A DNA stretch of 64,000 bases from Intrasporangium oryzae NRRL B-24470 (GTDB lineage Bacteria > Actinomycetota > Actinomycetes > Actinomycetales > Dermatophilaceae). The notes under the pieces are model-generated. The model saw only the letters and a list, made by a program, of their open reading frames with translations. It was not told the DNA's origin and did not search any database. The stretch lies in NCBI RefSeq assembly GCF_000576595.1, contig NZ_AWSA01000001.1, positions 62,001 to 126,000 on the forward strand, written 5' to 3'. The position numbers and the translations under genes were made by a program. Shown here in pieces: positions 56,876 through 64,000 of the stretch; positions within the stretch are counted from its first letter, which is position 1, and the number at the start of each line of letters is the position of its first letter.

Positions 56876-58936
56876 GTGCGCGCAGTGGCACAGACCATCA
56901 CCCGGAAATGGATAGCGATCGCGATCGCCCTGTTCGCCGTCTTCGGCGGCATGGGCCTCGCGAGCGCCGTCGGTGAGGCGACCCGGACCCCGGCCGTCAC
57001 GGACTCCCGCCCGGTGGGGTCCGACAGCGCGGCGGCGCTCGAGCTGCGGGAGAAGCTCCCGCAGGCCGAGGGCTCGACGGCCGTCGTTCTCTTCACGAAG
57101 GACGGCGGCCGGCTGTCGGAGGCCGATCTCGGCGCCCTGCAGCAACGTGCAGCGAGCCTCCCGGGCGCGACGCCGATGCCGATCCAGACGTCTCAGGACG
57201 GCACGGCCGCCATCGCCGTCGTCCCCGTCAAGGCGAACGACGCGACGACCACGGCACAGCGCGTCGGCGAGATCCGCACCGCCGCCAAGTCGGATCTGCC
57301 GGCAGGGGTGACCGCGCAGGTGACCGGCCCGGCCGCCGTCCAGGCCGACCTCGCCGCGGTCTTCCAGGGCGCCAACACCCGCCTGCTCATCGCCACGGCC
57401 TCCGTCGTCGCGATCCTGCTCATCCTGACCTACCGCAGCCCGATCCTCTGGGTCATCCCGCTCCTCGTCGTCGGCGCGGCCGACCGCGTCGCCGCCGTCG
57501 CGGCCACGCACACGCTCGGGGCCCTCGGAGTCGTCTGGGACGAGTCGACGATCGGCATCCTCTCGGTCCTCGTGTTCGGCGCGGGCACCGACTACGCACT
57601 GCTGCTCATCTCGCGCTACCGCGACGAGCTGCGTCGCCACGCGGACCGCCGCGAGGCGATGGTCCTGGCCCTGACCCGGACGGCCGAGGCGGTCCTCTCG
57701 AGCGCGGTCACGGTGGTCCTCGGCCTCCTGACGCTCCTGCTCTCCGCCTTCCCCGCGACCCGTGGCCTCGGCCTCGCCTGCGCGGTCGGTGTCGTCGTGG
57801 CAGCCTTCTTCGCGCTCATCGTCCTGCCCGCCGCGCTCGTCACCTTCGGACGCTGGGTCTTCTGGCCGCGCATCCCGCGCGAGGGTCAGGCCGCACTCGC
57901 CGACAGCCAGTCGCTCTGGCGCAAGGTCGGCGACCGGGTCGCCGCCCACCCGCGCCGCTTCGTCGCCGGGACCCTGGCGATCCTCGCCGTCATGGCGGCC
58001 GGCATCCTCGCCATCGACACCGGCCTCTCGCCGTCCGACCAGTTCCTCAAGAAGCCCGAGGCCATCGCCGCGAGCGAGCGCCTCGCCCAGTCCTTCCCGG
58101 CAGGCACGGCCGACCCCGCCATCGTGGTGACGACCGCGGACGCCCAGACGGTCCTCGCGAAGGTGCAGGGCGTCGACGGGGTGGCCAGCGCCCGGGTCGC
58201 CAACGAGGGCAACGGCGTCGCCGAGGTCAGCGCCGTCCTCAGCGCGTCCCCGGGAAGCTCGGACGCGACCGAGACCGTCAGGGGGATCCGGGAGGCCGTC
58301 AGCGCGGTCGGTGGGACCCACGTAGCCGGCACCGAGGCGGAGGCGCTCGACGAGTCCGACGCCTCACGCCGGGACCTGCTCGTCATCGTGCCGCTCGTGC
58401 TCGTCCTCGTGCTCCTCTCCCTCATGGTCCTGCTGCGCTCCGTCGTGGCGCCGATCGTCCTTGTGGCAACGGTCCTCGCGACCTACCTCGCCAGCCTCGG
58501 CGCCTCGTGGTGGATCTTCTCGAAGGTCTTCGGATTCGAGGCGCTGGCGAGCAACGCGCCGCTCTTCGCCTTCGTCTTCCTCGTCGCCCTGGGCGTCGAC
58601 TACAACATCTTCCTCGTCAGTCGAGCCGCGGAGGAGTCGCGCACACACGGCACCCACGAGGGAATGCTCCGGGGTCTCGCGGCAACGGGTGGCGTCATCA
58701 CCAGCGCGGGCATCCTGCTCGCCGCAGTCTTCGCGGTCCTCGGGGTGCTGCCTCTCGTCGTGCTCGCGCAGATCGGCGTCATCATCTGCGTCGGCGTCCT
58801 GCTCGACACCCTCGTCGTGCGGACCGTCCTCGTCCCGGCCATCGCGCTCGTGCTGGGCGACCGCTTCTGGTGGCCCCGGACGGTCACCGAGCCGGCTCAG
58901 GCCCCGAGGCTTGTCAAAGCCTCGACAAACAGTTGA
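56876..58936 (+). CDS. MMPL family RND transporter
   Basis: A 686-residue exporter with two repeats of one helix, a large extracellular loop and five helices. The proton-relay motifs are present in each half: VFGAGTDYALLLISRYRDEL and FLVALGVDYNIFLVSRAAEE, where the Asp-Tyr pairs are conserved. MMPL proteins export lipids or drugs. GGAGG lies before the GTG. The adjacent MarR gene suggests drug or fatty-acid induction. The C-terminal tail is short. Confidence 0.92.
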   Translation: MRAVAQTITRKWIAIAIALFAVFGGMGLASAVGEATRTPAVTDSRPVGSDSAAALELREKLPQAEGSTAVVLFTKDGGRLSEADLGALQQRAASLPGATPMPIQTSQDGTAAIAVVPVKANDATTTAQRVGEIRTAAKSDLPAGVTAQVTGPAAVQADLAAVFQGANTRLLIATASVVAILLILTYRSPILWVIPLLVVGAADRVAAVAATHTLGALGVVWDESTIGILSVLVFGAGTDYALLLISRYRDELRRHADRREAMVLALTRTAEAVLSSAVTVVLGLLTLLLSAFPATRGLGLACAVGVVVAAFFALIVLPAALVTFGRWVFWPRIPREGQAALADSQSLWRKVGDRVAAHPRRFVAGTLAILAVMAAGILAIDTGLSPSDQFLKKPEAIAASERLAQSFPAGTADPAIVVTTADAQTVLAKVQGVDGVASARVANEGNGVAEVSAVLSASPGSSDATETVRGIREAVSAVGGTHVAGTEAEALDESDASRRDLLVIVPLVLVLVLLSLMVLLRSVVAPIVLVATVLATYLASLGASWWIFSKVFGFEALASNAPLFAFVFLVALGVDYNIFLVSRAAEESRTHGTHEGMLRGLAATGGVITSAGILLAAVFAVLGVLPLVVLAQIGVIICVGVLLDTLVVRTVLVPAIALVLGDRFWWPRTVTEPAQAPRLVKASTNS

Positions 58937-58984
58937 CAAACCGCTCAGTCCGGGGTGCAATTGCTGTGTCGAGATTCGACAAAC
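58923..58984 (+). promoter_or_regulatory. Strong promoter flanked by GACAAAC repeats
   Basis: TTGACA (58933-58938), a 17-base spacer and TGCAAT (58956-58961) form the best sigma-70-type promoter in the window. GACAAAC occurs at 58923, 58935 and 58978, the second overlapping the -35. The repeats bracket the promoter and could be an operator. They start inside the last codons of the MMPL gene. Confidence 0.7.
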
Positions 58985-59018
58985 CCTGGACGCTTGGGAA
59001 CCTAATGAAGGAGTATCG

Positions 59019-59342
59019 ATGAGGATCTTCCCGATGGTGGCCGCGGCCGCCCTCGCCACCTCCGCAGTTCTGGCCACGGCGGGCTCCGCCTCGGCAGCGC
59101 AGGACACGTCCTGCCAGCACGCCGGCATCAAGACGCTCCAGTCCGTCAAGGTCGACAAGGGAGGAAACCTCCTCGCCGCCGTCGCTCGAGACGGTCTCCC
59201 GATCTCGACCGCGGTCAGCCTCGGCGTCACGGTGCGCCCCGGCGCCAGCCTGGCCGGCGTCCCGGACCCGCTGCCCCTGTCGCTCATCCTTGCCGACCAC
59301 CGGGCCGGAGACTCCAGCATCTTCATCTACCCCTGGTGCTGA
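59019..59342 (+). CDS. Small secreted protein
   Basis: A 107-residue protein with a clear signal peptide (MVAAAALATSAVLATAGSASA, cleavage after ASA) and two cysteines near the ends of the mature chain (DTSCQHAG and IYPWC at the very C-terminus), which may form a disulfide. GAAGGAG precedes the ATG, and a strong promoter and two terminators frame it as a single-gene, highly expressed unit. I recognise no family. Confidence 0.75.
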   Translation: MRIFPMVAAAALATSAVLATAGSASAAQDTSCQHAGIKTLQSVKVDKGGNLLAAVARDGLPISTAVSLGVTVRPGASLAGVPDPLPLSLILADHRAGDSSIFIYPWC

Positions 59343-59365
59343 CCGACCCACCGAGAACCCCTGAG

Positions 59366-59402
59366 GTCAGGACCGGCCTCCCTCTCCTCCCTTGGTCCTG
59401 AC
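59366..59402 (+). terminator. First hairpin after the small secreted protein gene
   Basis: GTCAGGACC (59366-59374) pairs perfectly with GGTCCTGAC (59394-59402) around a 19-base pyrimidine-rich loop. Confidence 0.6.
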
Positions 59403-59409
59403 CGTGCTC

Positions 59410-59445
59410 GAGCCCCGTGCCGGACCCCCTCCCGGCACGGGGCTC
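59410..59445. terminator. Strong terminator between convergent genes
   Basis: Perfect 14-base stem GAGCCCCGTGCCGG (59410-59423) / CCGGCACGGGGCTC (59432-59445), 8-base loop, followed by TCGTTGTC. It serves the small secreted gene and possibly the leftward MFS gene. Confidence 0.85.
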
Positions 59446-59473
59446 TCGTTGTCGCCCGCGCGGCGGTGTCTCG

Positions 59474-61012
59474 TCAGACGGCTGCCGCGTCGCGCACCAC
59501 CTCGTCGGCCGGCGCCGGCGTCCGCGGCAGGAGGATGGCTGCGACGAGGGCGCCGACGACGAGGACCCCCGCGGCGACGAGGTCCGTCACGTGCATGCCC
59601 GAGACGTATGCCGCTCGGGCCCCTTCCAGCACCGCCTGCCCGCTTGCGCCACCGAGGTGCTCGGCGACGACCGTGGCCTCTCCGAGCGTCTGGCCGGCGG
59701 CCTCCGCCGTGACGGGCGGCAGGCCGACAGGCAGGCGGTCGGCCACGTGAGCGGCATACACCGCGGCGAGGACGCTGCCGAGCACGGCCATGCCGAGGGC
59801 ACCACCGAGCTCGCTCGCCGTCTCGACGAGGGCCGACACCGAGCCGGCACGTTGTGGCGGCGCCACGCCGAGGGCGTACTCCGTGACGAGCGTCGCCACG
59901 GAAACGAGGCCTGCGGCGATCAGGGCCGAGGCGACGAGCGCCGGCAGGATCCCCGAGTCGACGCTCGCCCAACGCATCCCGATGAAGCCCACCGCCGCGA
60001 CGACGAAGCCCGCCGCCATGACGACCGGCCGCCCGACCCGCTGGGCCGCGACCGCCGACATCGGCGCCGCGGCACCGACGACGACCGAGGGCGCGAGGCT
60101 CCACAGGGCTGCGGCGAGTGCGCTGTAGCCGAGGACCGACTGGAGGTACTGGGTCATGAGGATCGCATTGCCCATGACGCCGAACATCGCGATGACCTGG
60201 ACCGCGACGGAGCCGCCGAAGCCCCGGCGACGAAAGAGCGACAGGTCGACCATCGGTGAGCGCACCCGACCCTGGCGGCGGACGAAGGCCACCCCCGCGC
60301 ACACCCCGACAGCGGAATACACCGTGACCGAGGTCGACCAGCCGTGCGTCGCGACCTGCTTGAGCGCGTGGACGACCGGCAGGATCGCGAGGAGCGACAG
60401 GGCCGAGCTGAGCAGGTCGACCCGCGCCTGCGGTGACCTCGACTCCGGCAGGAGCAGCGGGCCCACGACGAGGAGGGCCACCATGACCGGCACGTTGACG
60501 AGGAACACCGATCCCCACCAGAAGTGCTCGAGCAGGATGCCGGAGATGACGGGGCCGATCCCGACGCCGGCGGCGAGCACCGCGGACCAGATTCCGATCG
60601 CGCGGGCCCGCTCCTCGGGGTCGGCGAAGAGCTCGCGGATCGTCGCCAGCGTGCTCGGCATGATCGTCGCGCCGCCGACACCGAGCAGCGCCCGGGCGGC
60701 GATGAGCGCCTCCGCGCTCGGGGCGTAGGCGGCGAGCACGGACGCTGCGCCGAAGGCCAGGGCGCCGAGCAGGAGCAGCCGCCGGCGGCCGACACGGTCG
60801 GCGAGGTTGCCCATCGTGAGGAGCAGGCCGGCCAGGACGAACCCGTAGATGTCGAAGATCCAGAGCAGCTGGGCCGCCGTCGGCTCGAGTGCCTGGGCGA
60901 TGTGGGGCACGGCGAAGAAGAGCACGGAGACGTCCATGGAGACGATGAGGAGCGGCAGGCAGAGCACGGCGAGCGCCGTCCACTCGCGCCGTCCGGCGGG
61001 TGAGGTGGTCAT
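59474..61012 (-). CDS. MFS multidrug efflux transporter, DHA2 type
   Basis: A 512-residue 14-helix pump: LPLLIVSMDVSVLFFAVPHIAQAL (helix 1), GNLADRVGRRRLLLLGA (loop 2-3) and VLAAGVGIGPVISGILLEHFWWGSVFLVNVPV (antiporter motif). Relatives include SmvA/QacA-type pumps for quaternary ammonium compounds. GGAAGG precedes the ATG at 61012. It is divergent from a TetR gene with a repeat-rich operator between them. Confidence 0.9.
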   Translation of the reverse strand: MTTSPAGRREWTALAVLCLPLLIVSMDVSVLFFAVPHIAQALEPTAAQLLWIFDIYGFVLAGLLLTMGNLADRVGRRRLLLLGALAFGAASVLAAYAPSAEALIAARALLGVGGATIMPSTLATIRELFADPEERARAIGIWSAVLAAGVGIGPVISGILLEHFWWGSVFLVNVPVMVALLVVGPLLLPESRSPQARVDLLSSALSLLAILPVVHALKQVATHGWSTSVTVYSAVGVCAGVAFVRRQGRVRSPMVDLSLFRRRGFGGSVAVQVIAMFGVMGNAILMTQYLQSVLGYSALAAALWSLAPSVVVGAAAPMSAVAAQRVGRPVVMAAGFVVAAVGFIGMRWASVDSGILPALVASALIAAGLVSVATLVTEYALGVAPPQRAGSVSALVETASELGGALGMAVLGSVLAAVYAAHVADRLPVGLPPVTAEAAGQTLGEATVVAEHLGGASGQAVLEGARAAYVSGMHVTDLVAAGVLVVGALVAAILLPRTPAPADEVVRDAAAV

Positions 61013-61028
61013 CGAAGGTCCTTCCTGT

Positions 61029-61060
61029 AACTGCGTATGTCGCATAGTGTGTATGTCGCA
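61029..61060. promoter_or_regulatory. TetR operator with duplicated GTATGTCGCA
   Basis: GTATGTCGCA occurs at 61035-61044 and 61051-61060, one and a half helical turns apart; the first copy lies within the palindrome TGCG-TATGT-CGCA (61032-61044). A second element, TTACTGCGTA (61077-61086), echoes TAACTGCGTA at 61028-61037. The arrangement in the 103-base divergent gap suits cooperative TetR dimers. Confidence 0.65.
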
Positions 61061-61115
61061 CACCGAAGGTACGCCGTTACTGCGTAGAGGACAAGCAGTT
61101 GAGTAGGCTGAATCC

Positions 61116-61844
61116 GTGACGGACCTGCCGCGATACCTCCAGCTGCTCTGGGGCCGTGAGCCGGCGGGCCGCCGCGGGCCGCGCCCCGGACGCACGATCC
61201 ACGAGATCGGCGCCGCAGCCGTCGCCATCGCCGACGAGAACGGGCTCGAGGCCGTGTCGATGAAGAGCGTGGCCACCGCCGTCGGGTTCACGACGATGTC
61301 GCTCTACCGCTACGTCGACAGCAAGGACGAGCTGTATGCCGTCATGCTCGACGTCGCCTACGGCCCGCCTGACCTGCGGTTCCGCCCCGAGTCGGCCTGG
61401 CGCGAGCGGCTGACCGCGTGGGCACGGCGGATCACCGAGCGGCGACTGGCCCACCCGTGGATCGTCGAGGTTCCCCTGGCGGCCCCGCCGCTCAGCCCGA
61501 GCATGATCGCGTGGATGGAGTGCGGCCTCGCCGCCCTCGATGACACCCCTTTGACGAGCCAGCAGCGACTCTCGGCCATGCTGGCCATCGACGGCTGGGG
61601 CCAGAACCACGTCCGTCAGACGATCCAGATGGGCCTGTCAGGGGAGATCGACCCCGACAGCCCCCAGGGCGCCTACCTGCAGCTCATCGGCCAGCTCGTC
61701 GAGGCGGACCGGTTCCCGCACCTGGCGAGCGCCGGGCCGGAGGCACTCGACGGCGACGAGGCGGCGTTCTTCGAGGAGGAGTTCGCCTACGGCCTGGGGC
61801 TGCTCCTCGACGGAATCGCCGCCCTCATCGCCCGCCAGTCCTGA
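61116..61844 (+). CDS. TetR family regulator (TetR_C tetracyclin-repressor-like)
   Basis: A 242-residue regulator whose N-terminus has the helix-turn-helix (IGAAAVAIADENGLEAVSMKSVATAVGFTTMSLYRYVDSKDELYAVMLD) and a long effector domain. The fold order resembles TetR(B)-like repressors acting on drug pumps. The GTG start has no clear ribosome binding site, so the message may be leaderless. It is divergent from the DHA2 pump. Confidence 0.9.
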   Translation: MTDLPRYLQLLWGREPAGRRGPRPGRTIHEIGAAAVAIADENGLEAVSMKSVATAVGFTTMSLYRYVDSKDELYAVMLDVAYGPPDLRFRPESAWRERLTAWARRITERRLAHPWIVEVPLAAPPLSPSMIAWMECGLAALDDTPLTSQQRLSAMLAIDGWGQNHVRQTIQMGLSGEIDPDSPQGAYLQLIGQLVEADRFPHLASAGPEALDGDEAAFFEEEFAYGLGLLLDGIAALIARQS

Positions 61845-61883
61845 CCGGACACCCAGCGCACCCCACCCGTCCTCTCCCCGCTC

Positions 61884-61967
61884 CCCGCCACGTGAACGCA
61901 GCGTTCGTTCACGAACACCGTGTTGCAGCACGGCGTTCGTGAACGAACGCTGCGTTCACGTGGCGGG
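61884..61967. repeat. Long hairpin, GCCACGTGAACGC family
   Basis: Arms of 39 bases (61884-61922 and 61929-61967) with one mismatch and a 6-base loop, between convergent TetR and GNAT genes. It shares CCACGTGAACGC and GCGTTCACGTGG with the hairpin at 22391. This is the longest stem in the window. Confidence 0.85.
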
Positions 61968-61997
61968 GGGGAAGCGCTGGGGGGGTGGGCGGGGCGC

Positions 61998-62600
61998 TCA
62001 GGTCTGCAGGGTCCACTCGTCGCGCAGGATCGACCAGTCGTTGAGGTCGAGCCACACGCCGCCCTCCCCGAGGAAGGCCTGCCGTTTCGTCCCCTCAAGG
62101 CGCATGCCGATCTTGGCGAGGACCCGGTTGGACGCGACGTTGTCGGCGAACGCGTCCGCCCGGACACGCCGCAGGCCGAGCTCCCGGAACGCCAGCGCGA
62201 GCAGCTCGCTCGCGGCCTCGGACGCGAAGCCTCTGCCGTGCACGTCGGGGTGGAAGGCATAACCGATGACGCCCTCCCACTCGTCGGTGGGCAGGCTCGT
62301 GATGCTCTGCGACCGCTCCAGGGCCAGCATCACGTCGCCGACGAGCCGGCCGGTGGCGCCGTCCTCGACAGCGATCCCGAGGACCGGCCGGTCCGCCTCG
62401 AGCGTGGCCCGGGCGATGCGGTCCCCCACCCTGGCGACGACCTCGTCCCGCGAGAGCGCGTCGCGGCTGAGGAACGTGGACACGTCGGGCCGGCCCCGGT
62501 AGGCATGGATCGCGTCGACGTCGTCGAGCGTCGCCGGGCGCAACCGGAGGCGTTCGGTGCGGCGGGGCCACCGCAGGGCGGCCAACACCGGCTCGGGCAT
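61998..62600 (-). CDS. GNAT acetyltransferase, RimJ/RimL type
   Basis: A 200-residue enzyme: RTERLRLRPATLDDVDAIHAY at the N-terminus, WEGVIGYAFHPDVHGRGFASEAASELLALAF (acetyl-CoA loop) and VRADAFADNVASNRVLAKIGMRLEG, all typical of the RimJ/RimL group that acetylates ribosomal proteins or small amines. The ATG overlaps the serine hydrolase stop (ATGA), so both come from one transcript. Confidence 0.9.
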   Translation of the reverse strand: MPEPVLAALRWPRRTERLRLRPATLDDVDAIHAYRGRPDVSTFLSRDALSRDEVVARVGDRIARATLEADRPVLGIAVEDGATGRLVGDVMLALERSQSITSLPTDEWEGVIGYAFHPDVHGRGFASEAASELLALAFRELGLRRVRADAFADNVASNRVLAKIGMRLEGTKRQAFLGEGGVWLDLNDWSILRDEWTLQT

Positions 62601-63958
62601 CAGCGCCAGCCCGCCTCGTCCACGCCGCCCGGGATGTCCGCCGACGGGTCGTAGGGCGTGCGCGTGAACCGGAACGAGGCGAGGTCGAGGTGCGAGACGG
62701 TCCCGTCGGGCCGACGCACGAGACGCAGCGGCTCCCCCGTGTAGTAGCCGTCGAGACCGACCCACTCGTCGCGCCCAGCGACCGCGAACCTCGAGCCACG
62801 CCCCTGCCCCGGCTCACCGAGGACGAGGTGCTCGCCGACGACCTTGGCGACGGTGACCGACGGACCCCAGTGCCACATGCCCACGACGTCGAGGACGTCG
62901 GCATCGCCCTGGGCGTGCCACGGCTCGACCGGCCGGGGCTCGCGCTCGACGAAGGCCTTGAGCAGCTCGGGCGCGACCAGGCCCATGCCGCTCGTCGCGT
63001 TCGCCATGACGACCACCCCGTCGCCGGTGCTCGTGTCGACCCGCAGCCCCGCGAGGAAGCCGGGCATCGAACCGCCGTGACCGGCATACCGCGTGCCGTC
63101 GATGTTCCAGACCTGCCAACCGAGCCCGTGCGCAACCGTCCACGGCAGTCCCGGATTGTCGTTGACGACGTGCGGCTCGTACATCTCGGCGAGGGTGTCC
63201 TTCGCGAGCACGTCGCCCGTGTCGCCGCCCGCGAACACGGCCCAGCGGGCCAGGTCCTCGATCGTCGTCCAGAGCTGGCCGGCGGGCGCCATCGCGCCGG
63301 CGTCATGCTCCGGCTCGGGCAGCAGGACATCGGCGAAAGGGTGGACGGCGAGGCCCTGCCCGGCCTTCCCGGAGGGGCGCGTCGTCGTGCGGAGCATGCC
63401 GAGCGGCTCCAGCAGGTCGCGCCGGATCACGTCGAACCAGTCCGCGCCGTGCGCCCGAGCCACGAGCTCGCCGAGCGCGCCGAACCCGACGTTGGAGTAG
63501 TGGAACCGGCGCCCGGCCCGGAACCGCTGGACCACCTGCGATGCCGCGAGGGACTCCCAGTCGCCTCCGGGCGTCCGCTCCCACCACGGGCCGTTCGTCT
63601 CGGCCTGCACGCCGGCGTCGTGAGAGAGCAGCTGCGCGATCGTCGCGCCGCCGAGCCGTGATCCCGGCACGTGCGCCTCGAAGCGGTCGTTCAGGTCGAG
63701 GCGCCCCGCATCGCGCAGCCGCAGGACCGCGACGGCGACGAAGGTCTTGGTGATCGAGCCCATCCGGTACTGCGTGTCCGTGTCGGAGCGGCCCCCGTCC
63801 GCGCGCCCGTCGACCGTCCCGATGGCGTCGCTCCAGGCCAGGGCGCCGTCGCGCACGATGCCGGCCGCGACGGACGGCAGGCGCCCACGGCGCTGCTCCG
63901 CCGCGAGGAAGTGGGACAGGTGGCGCGCGGTCAGCGGGTCGATGTTCACGCCGGACAC
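62600..63958 (-). CDS. Serine hydrolase, class C beta-lactamase fold
   Basis: A 452-residue protein of the beta-lactamase / D-alanine carboxypeptidase C family. SxxK is GSITKTF near residue 68, YxN is FHYSNVGFG near 154, and the third box is GHGGSMPG. It has no signal peptide, so it is likely cytoplasmic. It might be an esterase, a D-aminopeptidase or a peptidase, and true beta-lactamase activity is unlikely. The C-terminal 100 residues form a small beta domain (DVVGMWHWGPSVTVAKV). GTG start; 4-base overlap with the GNAT gene. Confidence 0.88.
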   Translation of the reverse strand: MSGVNIDPLTARHLSHFLAAEQRRGRLPSVAAGIVRDGALAWSDAIGTVDGRADGGRSDTDTQYRMGSITKTFVAVAVLRLRDAGRLDLNDRFEAHVPGSRLGGATIAQLLSHDAGVQAETNGPWWERTPGGDWESLAASQVVQRFRAGRRFHYSNVGFGALGELVARAHGADWFDVIRRDLLEPLGMLRTTTRPSGKAGQGLAVHPFADVLLPEPEHDAGAMAPAGQLWTTIEDLARWAVFAGGDTGDVLAKDTLAEMYEPHVVNDNPGLPWTVAHGLGWQVWNIDGTRYAGHGGSMPGFLAGLRVDTSTGDGVVVMANATSGMGLVAPELLKAFVEREPRPVEPWHAQGDADVLDVVGMWHWGPSVTVAKVVGEHLVLGEPGQGRGSRFAVAGRDEWVGLDGYYTGEPLRLVRRPDGTVSHLDLASFRFTRTPYDPSADIPGGVDEAGWR

Positions 63959-63972
63959 CCTAGGACCCGTCC

Positions 63973-63982
63973 CGTATGCCGC
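63973..63982. repeat. Single GTATGCCGC copy at the right edge
   Basis: CGTATGCCGC lies 15 bases upstream of the serine hydrolase start; the second half of a possible hairpin would be outside the window. Nothing else is visible in 63959-64000. Confidence 0.6.
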
Positions 63983-64000
63983 TCTCCGCCCACCCAGCCC

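Noticed and set aside
62600-63958. True class C beta-lactamase
   Set aside because: No signal peptide, and the catalytic boxes match the broad serine hydrolase / esterase group rather than AmpC.

Overview
The window is very GC-rich, with third codon positions almost always G or C and many GTG and TTG starts. Most operon genes overlap by 4 bases (ATGA or GTGA). Gene content (the hpt, ftsH, folE, folP, folB-folK, DUF3180 neighbourhood, tilS beside a HEETH metalloprotease, a SigK/RskA pair, SlpD-type peptidases) points to a high-GC actinomycete, probably Micrococcales and possibly Intrasporangiaceae. The family assignment is inference. I see no rRNA, prophage, insertion sequence or CRISPR array.

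Layout. 1-540: 3' end of an unknown gene coupled to a PqqD-like protein. 574-3531: an MFS exporter, a stand-alone NuoD-type complex I subunit and a small lipoprotein. 3561-15741: a long leftward block for folate synthesis (DUF3180, folB-folK, folP, a DUF2156 membrane enzyme, folE), then ftsH, a DUF1028 gene, hpt, tilS, a zinc metalloprotease and a PBP4-type carboxypeptidase. 15860-23882: pyrophosphatase, three efflux pumps with TetR and MarR regulators, a decayed flavin monooxygenase and a secreted two-repeat protein. 24037-34558: malic enzyme, a CtpE-like P-type ATPase, an MFS gene behind a leader that can hide its ribosome binding site, GNAT, acyl-CoA ligase, an Hsp20/MerR pair, tRNA-Thr(CGT) and a quinone oxidoreductase. 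34671-43059: three tandem secreted peptidases, then holB, tmk and asd with a duplicated structured repeat between tmk and asd. 43302-51082: a set of genes consistent with uptake and breakdown of arginine or guanidino compounds. 51233-56102: a TspO-like protein with a very long tail, and a DUF4397 - class F sortase - SigK - RskA operon. 56194-63958: MarR/MMPL, a small secreted protein, an MFS/TetR pair, a GNAT enzyme and a serine hydrolase.

The most unusual feature is not a gene. The heptamer GTATGCC (or its complement GGCATAC) occurs more than 40 times, far above what composition predicts. It lies as single copies inside genes in all reading frames, often forcing rare codons (TAT, GCA, GTA, ATA), and as inverted pairs forming hairpins between genes. 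This is the arrangement of DNA uptake sequences in Haemophilus and Neisseria. Two further families of long intergenic hairpins, a tandem 66-base hairpin repeat, and heptamer arrays of the form CCGGTNN add to an unusually structured intergenic landscape.
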